Positions 1-13,100 of a stretch of DNA of 64,000 bases are shown here, piece after piece; position 1 is the stretch's first letter, and each line of letters starts with the position of its first letter. Source of the stretch: Piscicola geometra (Eukaryota; Annelida; Clitellata; Hirudinida; Piscicolidae). The position numbers and the translations under genes were made by a program. The notes below the pieces were generated by a model. The model did no database searches. It was not told the origin of the DNA and worked only from the letters and a program-made list of their open reading frames with translations. The stretch is from contig OX030961.1 of the NCBI GenBank assembly GCA_943735955.1, positions 7,628,420 to 7,692,419 on the forward strand. Reading direction: 5' to 3'.

Positions 1-1304
1 TAATAATTTTTGACTTTAAACTGCCCTTACTAAGCTAGCCCTATCCTTGTTTCTATCTCAAATTTTTTCAACGAACGTTTGAAAAAGAATGTGGAACGGT
101 CAACTTTGAGTACGATTATTTCTAAGTGCGATTTGGTCCATATACTTAAAGGCATAGTTTGTCGAATAAAATTGAAGCGTCTTTTATGGAAAAGATCAAT
201 TTTTTTATGTATTTAAATATTTTCTAGCTGCTTATGAGTCATGTATTACTTTCATGAAACATTTTCCAGATAGATGAATGGTACCTCAACAACGGAATCA
301 AGGAACCTTTCTTCAGAGGCTTGGTCACTGTGAAAGGACGCAAACATGCAATATTAGCGACGGACACTCAGCTGAAGCTTCTTTCGAGCGCCAAGACCTG
401 GTACATGGACGTGAAGTCGCCATTCTCGCAATTGTTTTCTGTACACGCTATTGTAAAATACAAAAAATGTATAAGACAGCGACCACTCTGCTTTGTTTTG
501 ATGAGTGACAGGAAACGGAAGGATTACAGAAAAGTATATACAATTTCATGTTTTAACGAGATTTATATCTAAAAAAATGATTTTTTCGTTCTTCATTATT
601 TAATAATAAATAATTCGTTCTTTTTCCAGGTTTTGCTCAAATTGAACTCATTGCTCACTGAAGCAAGGGTGAATTCATTTGTGGTTGATTATGATGTGAG
701 TCTTTGGAACGCTCTTCGAGAAGTGTATGCTGATCCAGACATCAAGGGTTCTGCCTTCGACTTTGTCCAAGCACTTAAAAGCGAGTGTAACAAGCTGGGG
801 CTAATAAAAGCGTATGAATATCGCGATCATGTGTACAATGTGTTGAAAAAGACATTCGCCTTACCCCTGCTTCCACCAGCCGACATCCAATATGCCTTTG
901 AAAAAATTCGCAAAAGTGCACAATGTGAGCAACTAAAGCCCTTCTTTTCGTACTTTGAAGAAACGTGGCTAAGGAACAAAGTATGGACCGTCGAAAATTT
1001 GTCGATATATGGACGACCGGTACGTTTGATTACCGATGTTGAAGAATGGAATAGACGCTTCGCGAACGAGTTCAAAAGGGAGAGTTTATCTTTTATCCCC
1101 TTTATAACCATGCTATTCGAAGAAGGTCAGGAGGTGCCCACTGAATGCAAAATTATGAAAGAATGGAAGTTGAAGCGTTCTCAAACATGTAAAAAGAGTA
1201 CAGCTCCAGGGCAGTTGTGGGCAGCATGGAATCGGTTTGAGAAAGGAGAAATTAAAAAGAGTCAATTACTAGATGAGGCATGGAGGCTGTATGGACCAAT
1301 ATAA
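1..1304 (+). CDS. Gene A: 3' end of FLYWCH/MULE-derived gene (partial)
   Basis: Only the last two coding exons are in the window: 270-533 (264 nt, phase 0 to 0) after TTTTCCAG, and 630-1304 (675 nt, ends TAA) after TTTTTCCAG, separated by a 96-bp intron with GT at 534. Bases 1-269 are intron, alignable with the matching intron of gene B near 15240-15428. The product is a MULE transposase-like domain: TWYMD (first acidic residue at 408-410), VVDYD (687-689) and an E in VEEWN. The usual MULE Cys/His motif reads GSAFDF, with Ser and Asp instead (750-761). The 3' UTR, shared in part with gene B, has AATAAA at 1434-1439. Upstream exons lie left of the window. Family assignment is good; retained function is inferred from the intact frame. 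Confidence 0.8.
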
Positions 1305-1874
1305 TTAAGCTCAAAAGACACAGAGTCACCCCTAATTCACAGTATATAATTAATGTATCGACCCCTGTTGACTATTTTCATTTATATGTTTAGATATTCA
1401 TTTTAAATTGTTGATTCAATACATATAAGCAAAAATAAATAATTTTTCCCTTATGATTTGGCAGTTACGACCTATTACTCATGCAAAACGTTTCCATCTC
1501 AAACTAGACTTGTTCAAGTTTTATAAAAAGTTTAATTGTTTTTCTATAGGCCCAAAATAATGAAAAGTTAAACAGGGTCACACCTGTTTCATACCCAACT
1601 ATGAATTTCATGTGAAATGTTCTCATCTCTCCGTAAGAGACCTGCGTTGTTTTTAACTCCCTAAACTAAACTAAGGTGGCTCTGCAAAAATTCTTTGAAT
1701 GAAAACCTTTGATATTTTCTAGTAGTGTGAATAAACGTTCAGAAACATTATTCTCATTATTATCGGCTTCTTGTTACAGAATGGAGCGTGGCATCATGAA
1801 AAAACTCCCTTCAACTCGTTCTGTTCTCAGCCAACCTGTGGGTAGCGTAGATACTTCAGCCTTTTCTTCTAGAG

Positions 1875-2057
1875 GGTGAACGGGTAGCTGAGTCGGCAAC
1901 GACTCTCGGCTTGACCAATAAAGAAAGATCCTAGGTTCAAGTGCAACCAATGCCCTAGTAACCCAAAGGCGCAAATAAAAATATGCTGCCTGAGTGGCCT
2001 GGAAGCCCGTTCGGGTTATACGTCACTATAATATGCTCGTCATTATTATTATTATTA
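1875..2057 (+). mobile_element. tRNA-derived SINE, family 1
   Basis: Begins GGTGAACGGGTAGCTGAGTC (A-box TAGCTGAGTCGG), then a B-box-like GGTTCAAGTGC, a non-tRNA body (GAAGCCCGTTCGGGTTATAC) and an (ATT)n tail. The same unit recurs at 31191, 61835 and 62545. Confidence 0.78.
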
Positions 2058-2084
2058 GGCTCATGTTGAAAGGCTTCAGGTCGG

Positions 2085-2126
2085 CCTCTAAGGGGGAATT
2101 TGAAGAAAGAGCGCTATAGAAATTGA

Positions 2127-2200
<74 letters not shown>

Positions 2201-2201
2201 A
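2085..2201 (+). mobile_element. LINE 3'-end fragment with (GATT)n tail
   Basis: AAAGAGCGCTATAGAAATTG followed by about 75 bp of GATT repeats is the 3' terminus seen at 44850-44890. It directly follows a SINE copy. No coding part is retained. Confidence 0.6.
2126..2201. repeat. (GATT)n microsatellite
   Basis: About 19 GATT units forming the tail of a LINE 3' fragment. Confidence 0.95.
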
Positions 2202-2214
2202 GCCATGTCAGTTT

Positions 2215-2760
2215 GGGACGACCTTTGGGAGGCTTTCAGCTTTTTTGGTAAATTTGCGAAGACGAGAGACCAAACAGCTTCAGCCTTTTCTTCTTGATCT
2301 TTTTAGAAATAAGATTTTGTTTCTTTCTTTGAAGAACAGTTTCATTTGTTACCCTTTCTAACCAGTGAAAGCTGCATGTTATTCGAAGACATTAGAAACA
2401 AAAAGCATTTAGATTCTAGCCGCCTCTTTCAAAAAGGGACCAAGTTTCAGAGCCATAAAGCAGAATTTGAGGTATCTATGTGCTGTATAGCCTGACTTTC
2501 GTTTTTCTTTAATACGACTGCGCCAAAAGTAGTTCTTGAACTCACCAAAAGCACTCCCTGCTAATGCCAGACGACGCGTCAATTCTTTTGAGCTACCACG
2601 GGAACCATCTGTCATTAGACAAAGTACACGAACTGCTTCACATTTTAGATCTGATGACCACCAGGTTGTTTGTTACTGAAGTCGCTAAGAGAGTGAATCT
2701 TTGTCTTTTTATAGATGGGTTGAAGACCCAAAGCTTTGGCGAAAAAGCAGAGAGCTAATG
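2215..2760 (-). mobile_element. Degenerate LINE C-terminal fragment
   Basis: The - strand gives LTRRLALAGSAFGEFKNYF, then KSGYTAHRYLKFCFMALKLG, with frame breaks on both sides. This resembles the region after the RT in RTE/Jockey-type elements (AxSAFGxL... TKLxVYxA). Short and decayed. Confidence 0.4.
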
Positions 2761-3105
2761 ACATTGTAGAGTTCTGATAATAAAACAACGTCAACTACAA
2801 CAAAAACAAGATCTAGAGTTTGAAAATATTCATACAACTCTAGCAGTTTAAGAATATTATAATATAATATTTATTTTGTATTATTATAATTCTAGGAGAA
2901 AGCTCGGCATTGGAAGCAGGAAAAACTTTTTTTAATAAAAAAACGATTCTTAAAATTGTTTTGTCCCTGTCGCAGATTTTTTTAATTTCTGGAATAACAG
3001 GTATTTCCTTTTTGTTCTAGACCTAACGGGTTAGGAAAACATAATGGACGCTCAACTCAGAAACAAAACGCAAGATACAGGTCTTCGAATCTAAATGTCT
3101 CCGTA

Positions 3106-3327
3106 AACGGGAAGCGGGGATGGCTTAGATGGCTTAGATGGTAGACGTCGGACTTTAGATGAACTATCATATGATGCGGTGTTTGCGACGTATGCATTGA
3201 AAGATGTGTACGTCGTGTGGAGTGGTGTCTCTGGCGCACAAGAACCATGGTTCCTAGAACCATCGTAACATGGCCTGCGTCTGTCATGCTGTGAATAATA
3301 CAAAACATAAAAAATATATATAAAAAC
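3106..3327 (+). mobile_element. tRNA-derived SINE, family 2, inserted in a LINE fragment
   Basis: GGGGATGGCTTAGATGG (with a short internal duplication), GATGCGGTGTTTGCGACGTATG and a TGGCGCACAAG segment match the family 2 body. It sits inside the RTE-like fragment of 3038-3890; the empty site is visible at about 33630. Confidence 0.58.
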
Positions 3328-3382
3328 TCCACGGCATCTCTGACTTGGAAGACAGAACCAAAAAGTACGTCCATCAGATTAC

Positions 3383-3763
3383 CAGGGGTGGCAATCTGCT
3401 GCAAATCTTGGGGGGGTCCTGCCTAGCATAGACGATCCTGGGGGGTCCTGGGACCCAGACCCCTCTTCCCCCCTCTCAAAAAAACATTTTAAACTTTTTT
3501 ATTGATGCAAATATTTAAGTAAGCAATGAATAGTTTTGTTTTTGACAGCTATAACTATAACTACACATACTCACAATGTATTACTATGTAAAAATTCTAT
3601 TTTATGCAATATTTGACGATTATATTCGCATCAAAACAAAAGTTTAACAAGTTATTATTGAAAAAATGAAAGAGAGGGGAGGGGTCCACATTAAGGTAGA
3701 CCCCCTCACTACCAAAAAGTGGGGGGTTCGGACCCCAGAACCCCCCAAGGATCCCCTTCAATG
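3383..3763 (+). mobile_element. hAT-type MITE copy 1 with 8-bp target duplication
   Basis: Begins CAGGGGTGGCAATCTGCTGC and is flanked by CAGATTAC on both sides (3375-3382, 3764-3771), an 8-bp duplication as hAT elements make. It interrupts an RTE-like LINE whose uninterrupted sequence is at about 33680. G-rich and C-rich ends, AT-rich middle, no ORF. Ends are only weakly inverted. Confidence 0.6.
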
Positions 3764-4149
3764 CAGATTACAACAGCACTAGTTGCACAACAAGAACCTC
3801 TTTAAGAAACTGTCAAACGTCGAAAGTTGACTTGGTTTGGCCACGTCATCAGGCACGATTCACTTTCCAAGACAGGGCCCGCTTCAAGAAATATTTAGTA
3901 AAATAATGCGGTATAGAATTTATTTTAAACTGGATTTACTTTTAGAGTTTTAACAATTTTGGATCATAGAGTTTAAGTATGTCCCGGTTTTTGCGAGCTC
4001 AAAACATAAATTAGAAAATAAAACTTTTTAATTAACTTTTTGTAAGTATTAGTTTTTTTTAAAACTGAAACTTATAAATACTTTCTTCAAAATAAAATAT
4101 TGGAAAATCTATCTGAATGGAAGGCAGGCAGCCCATTCAGATCGTATTT

Positions 4150-7100
4150 ATGGATCAAACATACCAACTGTGAGAAAAATATAATATTTTAATGGCTTTT
4201 AGGCACTTTATTTAGAAACCATTTCACCCATAAGTTATTTTATTATCGCTCTCTTATAAAATATTTAAATAATAAAATAAACTAAAATTTAGATTCTTAA
4301 TGAGCATAAATTTAAAAAAATCATTAGATATGAACCCATGGAAAGATCCATACAGGAATATTATAAAATATATAATTTCACATGAATTTGCTCCAGATAA
4401 AGTGCTTTCATCATTTCAACAATAAGACTTTTCAAATACTATTTTCAGATTTGAAACTTTATTTTTATTGCAACTGAATAAACCATAAAAACTGTATTTA
4501 TGAAAAAATTTAGTGCTGAAAATATGCAAGTGGCAACATCAGAGAACTCAACATCAACATATAATGTGGGCCCACTACAACTTTCAAATTTTTGTCAAGA
4601 ACAGCAAAGGTAAATTTATTAGATGAATAAAGTATATATAACTTTTTAAATTAACTTTTTTTAACTATAAATTAATTTTTTGACAATTAGTATTTATAAA
4701 TATATTTTATTATTATCATTAAACAGATAAATATTTCATTATATATAGGGGAGAGCAGGGCAAGATGTCCATCTTATGAAATTTGTAATACTGTTTCTGA
4801 GTGATGAAGAGATAAAAAAAAAATTATTGCATTAAATATTTCAATATTTTAGATTTTTTAAAGTTTACAATTTTCTAATCATACATCTTTTAGGTTAAAA
4901 TATGATTCTCCCAAAAATACTAAAATACTAAGATGCCCATCTAACAGCTATTTTCACTCACTTTATTTTTGATCATTAAAAAATTTAAAAATTTAAGACA
5001 ATTTTTTTTTCCATATTCTCTTTGCATTTTAAAATTTTCATGAGCTCTTCTTTATAAATGCTAAAGAACCTGTAAACACTTTATTAAATCCAATGACACG
5101 TCTTACACTAGTTCTAGTCTTACACTAGCTCTGGACGCCTGATAGATATTTCAGGGTGCTTCTTCAATAATGTCTTTAGCCAGTTTTTCCAACTTTTTTC
5201 CCTAAAAGGATGCGCAACGCCTATTTTTTGAGCGATTTGAAATGGCAGTTTTAGAAATGCTGATCTTGTAAATCAATACAGCATTTTAATTTTTATATTT
5301 TATTGAACCAAAGCTGTTTCGAGAGGATTTTCTAATGAACACAAATATGGGCATACTGATCCAGGTTTTTCTACTTGTCCTCTGATGTACCTTGTGATCG
5401 TTTTTCCAAGAACTTCACATATGAGTTCTGCTTTCAATATGCTCATTTCCTTCTCAACAACGTCATTCTTCAAGGCTTCAATGCCATAAACGCCCCTGCT
5501 GGTCTTTCTCTTATAAGTGCAAACCATGAAAACCTAAAATAACTTAAATTAGATCAGATTTTGGCGTTTTACCCTCGAAATTATTTAAAAATTAGATCAT
5601 ATAAATTGGAAATTATATGTTTTTTTGTTGTAACTAATGCCACAGTGCCAATGGCATTGCCACATATAAACGTATTTAGCAAATAATAAGTAATACTCAT
5701 AAATAACGAAATAGAAGTTAGCATGAAATGATTTTAAATAAAATAAATTAATATTTGCAAAAAAATTGTGTATTTAAAAACTCTATAATGCATTTATATT
5801 TTGCAAAAACACTTATGAGCGTCTTGCCCCGCTCTTCACTGTTTCTTTAGCAATAAAAGTCTATTTTATTAAACCTTATGTCAAATGACTATTCAGGGAG
5901 AAGGATGATATGCAAGCCCTTCCAGATCAATCTCATATGCAAGAAGCTAGAAATGCAGACAAAGAGTTGTGAGTCATCTATTATATTCAAATGTTATAAT
6001 AAATAATAAATAATAATTGTCATTTTTGTATAGCGCCCGGGCACGCAACTGAAGCGCTTTCACTGCGTCGTAATGCAATAAAGAAATAAAAATAATTATA
6101 ATAGTAATGTTATGAAAAGGAGAGCAAAGAGTAGCATGGAGTAATTATTAAGAATGATAAGCTAAGTTAAAGTAATGAGTTTTCAGTTTGGCTTTGAAAG
6201 TCGAAAATTGGTTGATTCTTCGAAGTGCAGGTGGAAGGGCATTCCAAGTTGTTGGAGCTGCGTGACGGAAAGCTCTTTTTGAGATGTTGTTTGTAGTGGA
6301 TTCTTGGTTGAGGAGAAGAGATGAAGATGAACGCAGTTGTTTGTTTGATGTTTTTTTAGTTATGAGTTTGTTGAGATATGACGGTATTGAGGTTTGAAGA
6401 ATTTTGAATGTGGTGATGGCTATTTTAAAGGATATTCGAAAGTCTATAGGAAGCCAGTGGAGTTTTATAAGATTTTCCTTTGGTGATTGAACAAGGTGAT
6501 GGCCTGGGTAATCACAGTTGAGTGTGATTCTAGCCGCGTTGTTTAAAACTGATTGTAGACGATTTCTTTCTTGATTGGTGATATTATATAATAGCGAGTT
6601 ACAGTAGTCAAGTCTGCTTAGTATTAGACATCGGGAAAGTGAGGCGGAGAGATCAGTAGTAATGAATGGGCGTATGTGTTTGATTGCTTTGAGATGATAG
6701 TGTGATGATTGGAGGATAGATGTGATGTGGTTTTTGAAAGTGAGTTTGAGATTGTTATTGATGGGGATTTTATCTGAGTTGATGTTGACAGATGATATTG
6801 TGTTTAAACTATTTAATTGATAAGGGGTGCCTAGTTTTATTATTTCTGATTTAGTGGTGTTAAACTGGAGATAGTTATTGAGAAACCAAGTTTCCATGGT
6901 TTGTATGCAAGATGTGAGGTTACTAGTAGCTTGGTTGGATGTATTAGGTGTGATGAATTGAAGAAGTTGTATATCATCAGCATATTTATGGTAGGTTATG
7001 TTGAATTGGTTGACTATATTTGAGATAGGTGAGATGTATGTGGTGAAAAGAAGCGGTCCAAGAACAGAGCCTTGAGGAACGCCGTGTTGTATATTGGTTG

Positions 7101-10100
7101 GTGATGAGATGTGTGTACCTAATTTAACTTGATAATGTCTATTTTCTAAATAAGATGACAGCCAGTTTAAAGCTGTTCCATCAACTCCAAATTCTTTATG
7201 AAGTCTGTCGATGAGGATGGAATGGCTGATGGTGTCGAAGGCTGCTGATAGGTCGAGTGATGCGAGGAGGGTGGTATTTTTTGAGTCGCATCCGTTGAAA
7301 ATGTGGTCAGTTAGATGGAGTAGGGCTGTTTCTGTAGAGTGGTAAGGTCTATAGGCTGATTGGTGACTGGGATAGTTTGGATTGGAGGTGATGTGAGGTT
7401 GTAGTTGTTTTAATACGGCCCTTTCCATAATTTTTGATATGGTGGACAGGTTGGAAATAGGTCGATAATTTGCTGGATTGGTTGTGTCGAGGTTGGCTTT
7501 CTTTAATATTGGTGTAATTTGGGCTGCTTTGAAATTAGATGGAAAACATCCTTCTTGGAAAGATAAGTTGACTAGCTGTGAGATGGCTTTTGACAATATT
7601 GAGCTACATTGTCTTATAACTTGGTGAGGAAAAGGATCAATGGGCGATGTCTTCGTGCATGTAGCATGAATGATTTGTAATATATCTTCAGATGTTGTTG
7701 GTTTAAAGTTAGATATGGAGTCAATGATGTTTTTTCTATGAGTGTGTATGAACTGTTCGTTTTGAGGTTGTGATAGGAGATTATCAATATTCTTATGAAT
7801 ATTTTCAATTTTGCTGCTGAAAAAGTTGTTGAAGATGGAAGCCATGTTTGTATTGCTTGAGTTGTTGGATGGATCATTTTTTTGCCGGTGTAATAGTTTA
7901 TTTAGATTTTGCCATAGAGTACGTGGGTTATTGGATGAATCTATTTCCGTTTTAATTATTTCTATTCTTGATTTAATAATTGATTCTCTTGTTGATGCTT
8001 TAGCTTTATTATATAGTTGTTTATTAAAAGATGAAGGATCTTTGAAATAAGTTTTCTCAGCTTTCCTTCTGTGTCTTTTGGCTCTAATTGCCTCCAGTGA
8101 AATTTTGTGGCGATTTTGGTGTGATCGTCGTATGACTTTTGTTTGTAGTGGCGCATACTTATCTAATAGTTTGAGGATGACCTTATTTATGTGTTCGACG
8201 TATTGGTCTGTAGTGCAACTCTTGCAATCTAATATTGAAGATGATTTGAGGTCAATATTGAAATTGATCCAGTCTATTTTTTTGATCCTACGGTATTTAA
8301 TTATGGTGCTGATAGGAATTGGCTTTATTAATGATAGGGTAGATGAAATGAGATGATGATCTGAAAATAGTGTTGGATGTATAGAATTATTAGTGATGAA
8401 ACTAGATGCATTGATGCAGGTTATGAGTAGGTCGAGTGTATTGCCGTTTTCGTGAGTTGGTGCGTTTATGTGCTGATATAGGTTGTATTCGTCGATGATA
8501 TTTTGGAGCTTTTCATTAATTAGTGTGGTAGAGTTAGAAGTATGAGGAGCGTTAAAATCTCCACACAGGATTAAATTAGAATTTAGGGAGGTTAATGAAT
8601 CGATAAGTTGGGAGAATTGTATGATGAAATTAGTGAGTGAGTTATTAGGTGGCCTATAAATAATGACTATGTGTAAAGGAGTTTGTGTATTAGTTAGTTT
8701 AATTATAAGATATTCATAATCTGGGGTTACTTCTGTTTTGACTACGGTGCACTTTATGGTGGCCTTATGTATGAAGGCAAGGCCGCCTCCCCTTTTGCCG
8801 TCATAAGTGCCCCTGTGACTGTGTGTTACGGAATACCCTGGTGGTGCTGAGTCATTCTTGATCGCTGTCGGAGCGTCTGAGGGTATCCATGTTTCTGTAA
8901 GACATAACATGTCTAGTTTATAGTCATTGATTAAGTCATGTAACAGGCCCGCTTTTTTAACGGCAGACCTGGTGTTTAAAGAACCCAGTTTTAGTTGATT
9001 TAAACTTGCTGTTTTTTGTGTTGGTGAAGATTTTGAAGAGTTTGGTAGAGATGTATACGAGTTTGGCGGAGATATAGAGGAGTTTGATGGAGATTTAGCT
9101 AAGTTTGTTGGAGATATAGAGGAGATTGATGGAGATTTAGCTAAGTTTGTTGGAGATTTAGATGAATTTGAGTTTGATTTTGGTTTCCAGATTTTGCTGA
9201 TGAATAATGTGTTTCGTAACTTTTTTTAGACTCGAGTGGTGATTTGAGAACGGATTTCAAGAAGTTGTGATGATGAGTAGGCTAATCTAGATGAAGTCAT
9301 AGTTTGTATAATCTGATTAAATTTGATTAAGATCAACGAGATATTTGGTAGATAGGTTAGAACGAGATTTTGGTAGACAGGTTGGAAGCAGCGAGAATGA
9401 AAGAAAGTTAAGAAATATTTAGACTTAGCCAAATTATATGTAAAATAAAAACATATAATTAATTTGAAAAAGTTAATGTTGAAGAGTAATTAATAGTAAG
9501 TTACGACGAGTGAGGAAACACGCCATGTTGTTAGCATAGACATGAGATATTAGTTGAATTTTTACTTTTCTTATTTTTCTCATTTGATATATTGTGCAAT
9601 TTTGTTAGTAAAGTTTGAAATAATCTATTTCGTTTAATTTAGATTTGTATAACAACATTTTCACAATTCTTACTAAGAGTTAATTCTTACTTAGCAGCAC
9701 CAAAGCATATATCCAACTATTTAAAGACATTTGTATTAAAAAATCATTTTTTATATTCAGTGTCATCAGTCAAGAGAGTGCCAATGAAGAGGAGTTCTGC
9801 TCATCACCTACCTATACATTGGTGGAGAGGGGCTCACAACTAGGAACTGACATATTAGTGTCAAGCGAGGGCCATTCCTGCAATATACACAAAAAGTAAG
9901 GCAACACTCTGGGTTTCCCATTAAAATTTCACTCTTTCGTGATAAAATAAATTTAAAATTAATAATTTTGTTCCATTTTGTATTTATAAGTCATTCATTT
10001 AATCAAATAGCATTAAAATCTAGTCATCAGACATTTTCTTTGAAAATAAAATGTTAAAAGAAACTACTGTTAAATTGTTAAAAATAATAAATATATAAAA

Positions 10101-13100
10101 AATACATTTCTATAGTATCTTATTTTTGATCATTAAAGCTAATGCTTGCAAACAAACATTTTAATGCACTTAATTAATTTATTTTGTAGTTTAAATAAAA
10201 AAACTTATTGTATTTATTGTTTCATAAAACATTGAAAGAATCTACAAGAAAATAATTATTTCCAATTTTTAAAAACGAATTTGTCAAAAATCAGGCACCT
10301 TTAAACATATAAAACCAAATTTTCCTTTTTCTATCAATTTATTTTAATTTAAATGTTATAAAATAGAATTTACTGAATTTCAGTGATATCAGCCAAGAAA
10401 ATGAATCTGACAAGGAATTTGTGCCTGACCGACCACCCACCTATACACTGGTGCGAGGTGGGTCACAAAGGGGATTGGACATCTTAGTGTCTAGCGAGGG
10501 CTTTTCCTTTGTTCATACCAGACGGTAAGATACAATTTTTGTATGTTTGTGCTTTTTAGAAACTATTTTTTATTTCTGTATTTTACAAGTGTTTCATCTA
10601 AAGAGATAGATTCGAATGATGAGAATTTAGGTGCCTGAAAATTTCAATTTTTGTCTTTCGAATTTTTGTCATGTGTAAAACACTTGTTAAAATAATTGTT
10701 TATTTTATTTACGGAGACCTCATCCTAGAAGACTTCATCCTAGGAAATTTCATCTTAGGAGAACTAATCCTAGGAGAACTCATCCTAGGAAAAACTCATC
10801 CTAGGAGAACTCATCTTTATCTTGTAGAGATTTTAGTGTGAAAATTTTATATTAATCAATGAAATGTTCAATAAAATTATTTATATAGCTGCCAAAAATT
10901 TTTCGTTAAACTCAAAATGTATTTGTTTATTATTTATTTAATTATTATTTCAGTTCCAAAATTAATTTACTTATTGAATTTAATCAGCATTCCAATCTAT
11001 TTTTAACTTTCTCAAATCAAAGTAACTACTGTTCAGTCTATACAGACTATACAGTGTTCAAAAGATAAATGCTTAACAAAAAGAATATAAAAGACAATGA
11101 AGTAATAATTTTGATTATTGGAATGCTAATTAAATTCAATAAGAAAATTGTTTTGAAAACTGAAATGATAATTTTAATAAATAAAAATAGTTAACAAATA
11201 ATTGTTGAATTTAAAGAAATATTTTAAGTAGCTATAATAATAATTTTAGTAAACATTCACTGATATTAAAAGTTTCTCAGTTAAATACCCATAAGATGAG
11301 GTCTCCTAGGATTCGGTTTCCATAGGTTGAGGTCTCCAGGATGAGGTCTCCAAAGATGAGGTCTCCGCATACTGTTTATTTAAATTAAGAAATGAGTTTG
11401 ACGAACGCATTTAAAAAAATTATTTTCCAAAAATGGTAGATTCCAATAGCTAAGCATTAGCTGTTAGAAAATTTCACTGTTATATTTGAAAAATTATAAT
11501 TTCTAAAAATATAAAATTTCGTATTTTTGAGTAGATTTCCCGTTGGGTAGATTTCAATTAAAAATTCTTCAATTTTTGAATGTTTAACACCATTTTTTAG
11601 AACTTTTTCCGAGTTGATTTTCCTTTGGGTAGATTTCAATTCATACCATTCTTTCCACCCTTCTACTAAGGTACGAGTATAGTGTACTGTGGAGATGCTG
11701 TATCCGATCAAAGCATAAAACTTGCCGAGCAACAATAAAACAAAAGGGCACTGAATTTAAGAAAGGGAGAATCCCCCACAACCACGCAAGCAAACCTGCT
11801 CTCTTGACCAAAATTCTTCAAAGGAAAGAAGTAATAATAACCTAATAAATACCTTTGCAATTCCAAAGAGTTTATTTCTAAAACTTGCAAACTTATTAGT
11901 ATTAATTGTTTATATTATCTTTTTAATGAATCCAGATAAAGTCAGCTGTGTTGCTTAATCAAGAGATGTGAGTGATAATTATATATATATGGGAGAGGTT
12001 GTATCAATTTTTCATGTCTTACTTTCATATTTTCAATCTTTTTTCCAGTATCACTATCTTGACTAATACCGCTTTCGTTTTCAGACCAAATGATTCTGCA
12101 AACCAAACCATTGACTTCGCCAGCATTCCATCTTACTATCTTGACACAACAAAAAGCAACTCTCTTCCCAATGGGTTTGTACTATTATTTTCATAAAAAA
12201 TGTCAACATTGGCATCATGAATTTTTCAGATCTATTAAACACATAGTTTTGTACTCGTATTTTATTCGTTTTCAGCTTAATACTTTTATTCGATTTATTC
12301 CTGTTTTCTGCTGAGACACCGGTTCGTTACTCCTAGCGCCGTGATTTCGATCCATTTATCGCCTAGAAGCTATCGAGGAAACGAATTTGGAACCGCTGTG
12401 TAGAGCAAGAGCCACGAGGAACAATCTATTAGAAGACGAATGTCTACCCATGTAAGAGGCTATGTCGACGTACTAAAAGCACTGATGTATTGCGGAGAAA
12501 AAAATAATTTCATTAAATCCTGGTTCTTATGTGCTGGAAAACAAGTGAAAATAATAAAAATTTAAATTTCGTTTATTTAAACAAAACTGTTTAAAAGTGA
12601 GAATCATTTTTGTCTCTAAGGCAGGTATATTGCACCTATTATTCAATTTAATTGTTAGTGATTTTTTCGAATATTTCACCAGGCAGTTCGCAGACGCAAT
12701 GAAAATTTTTCTTTCAATTCAAAAATGGGACTATGCATTATAAATGTCATAATCAAATATAACTTTTTTCAAGAACCTTACGCTAACCCACCCTCAATTC
12801 TAAAATCTTATGCTTCAAGTTCCATAATAATTTCAAAAATTTGAGCAAATGCTTGAAGAGTCCAAATCTCATTCTCGTTGTTTTGGGAGCTTTCGTATAT
12901 CATTAGCTTTCGCTTCATTATTGTGTAAGCTCATAAGTTTGGTCTTTTCGGCACTGATCTCTATGCCATAGGCTGAGGAAGTTTTGTCTAATTGCTCATA
13001 AGTGTTCCTCAGATTTTTTTCACTCCCAGCTTAAACATCTGTGTCGTCGGCGAAAGGTAGAGTTCTTAGTTGTCCTTCGCCAATACTGACTCTTCCATCG

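Larger units (their letters stand above)
3038..3890 (+). mobile_element. RTE-like LINE fragment split by two insertions
   Basis: Pieces matching 33570-33800 (CAAGATACAGGTCTT..., ACGTCCATCAGATTA, AAACTGTCAAACGTCGAAAG, GGCCACGTCATCAGGCACGA) occur in order at about 3060-3105, 3328-3381 and 3770-3885. The first gap holds a tRNA-like SINE (about 3106-3327), the second a MITE (3383-3763) with an 8-bp duplication. Confidence 0.68.

Noticed and set aside
278..508. 76-aa ORF MVPQQRNQ... and its copies at 26649-26834 and 37483-37668
   Set aside because: Alternate frame of the conserved 264-nt MULE exon; the in-frame product is the MULE domain.
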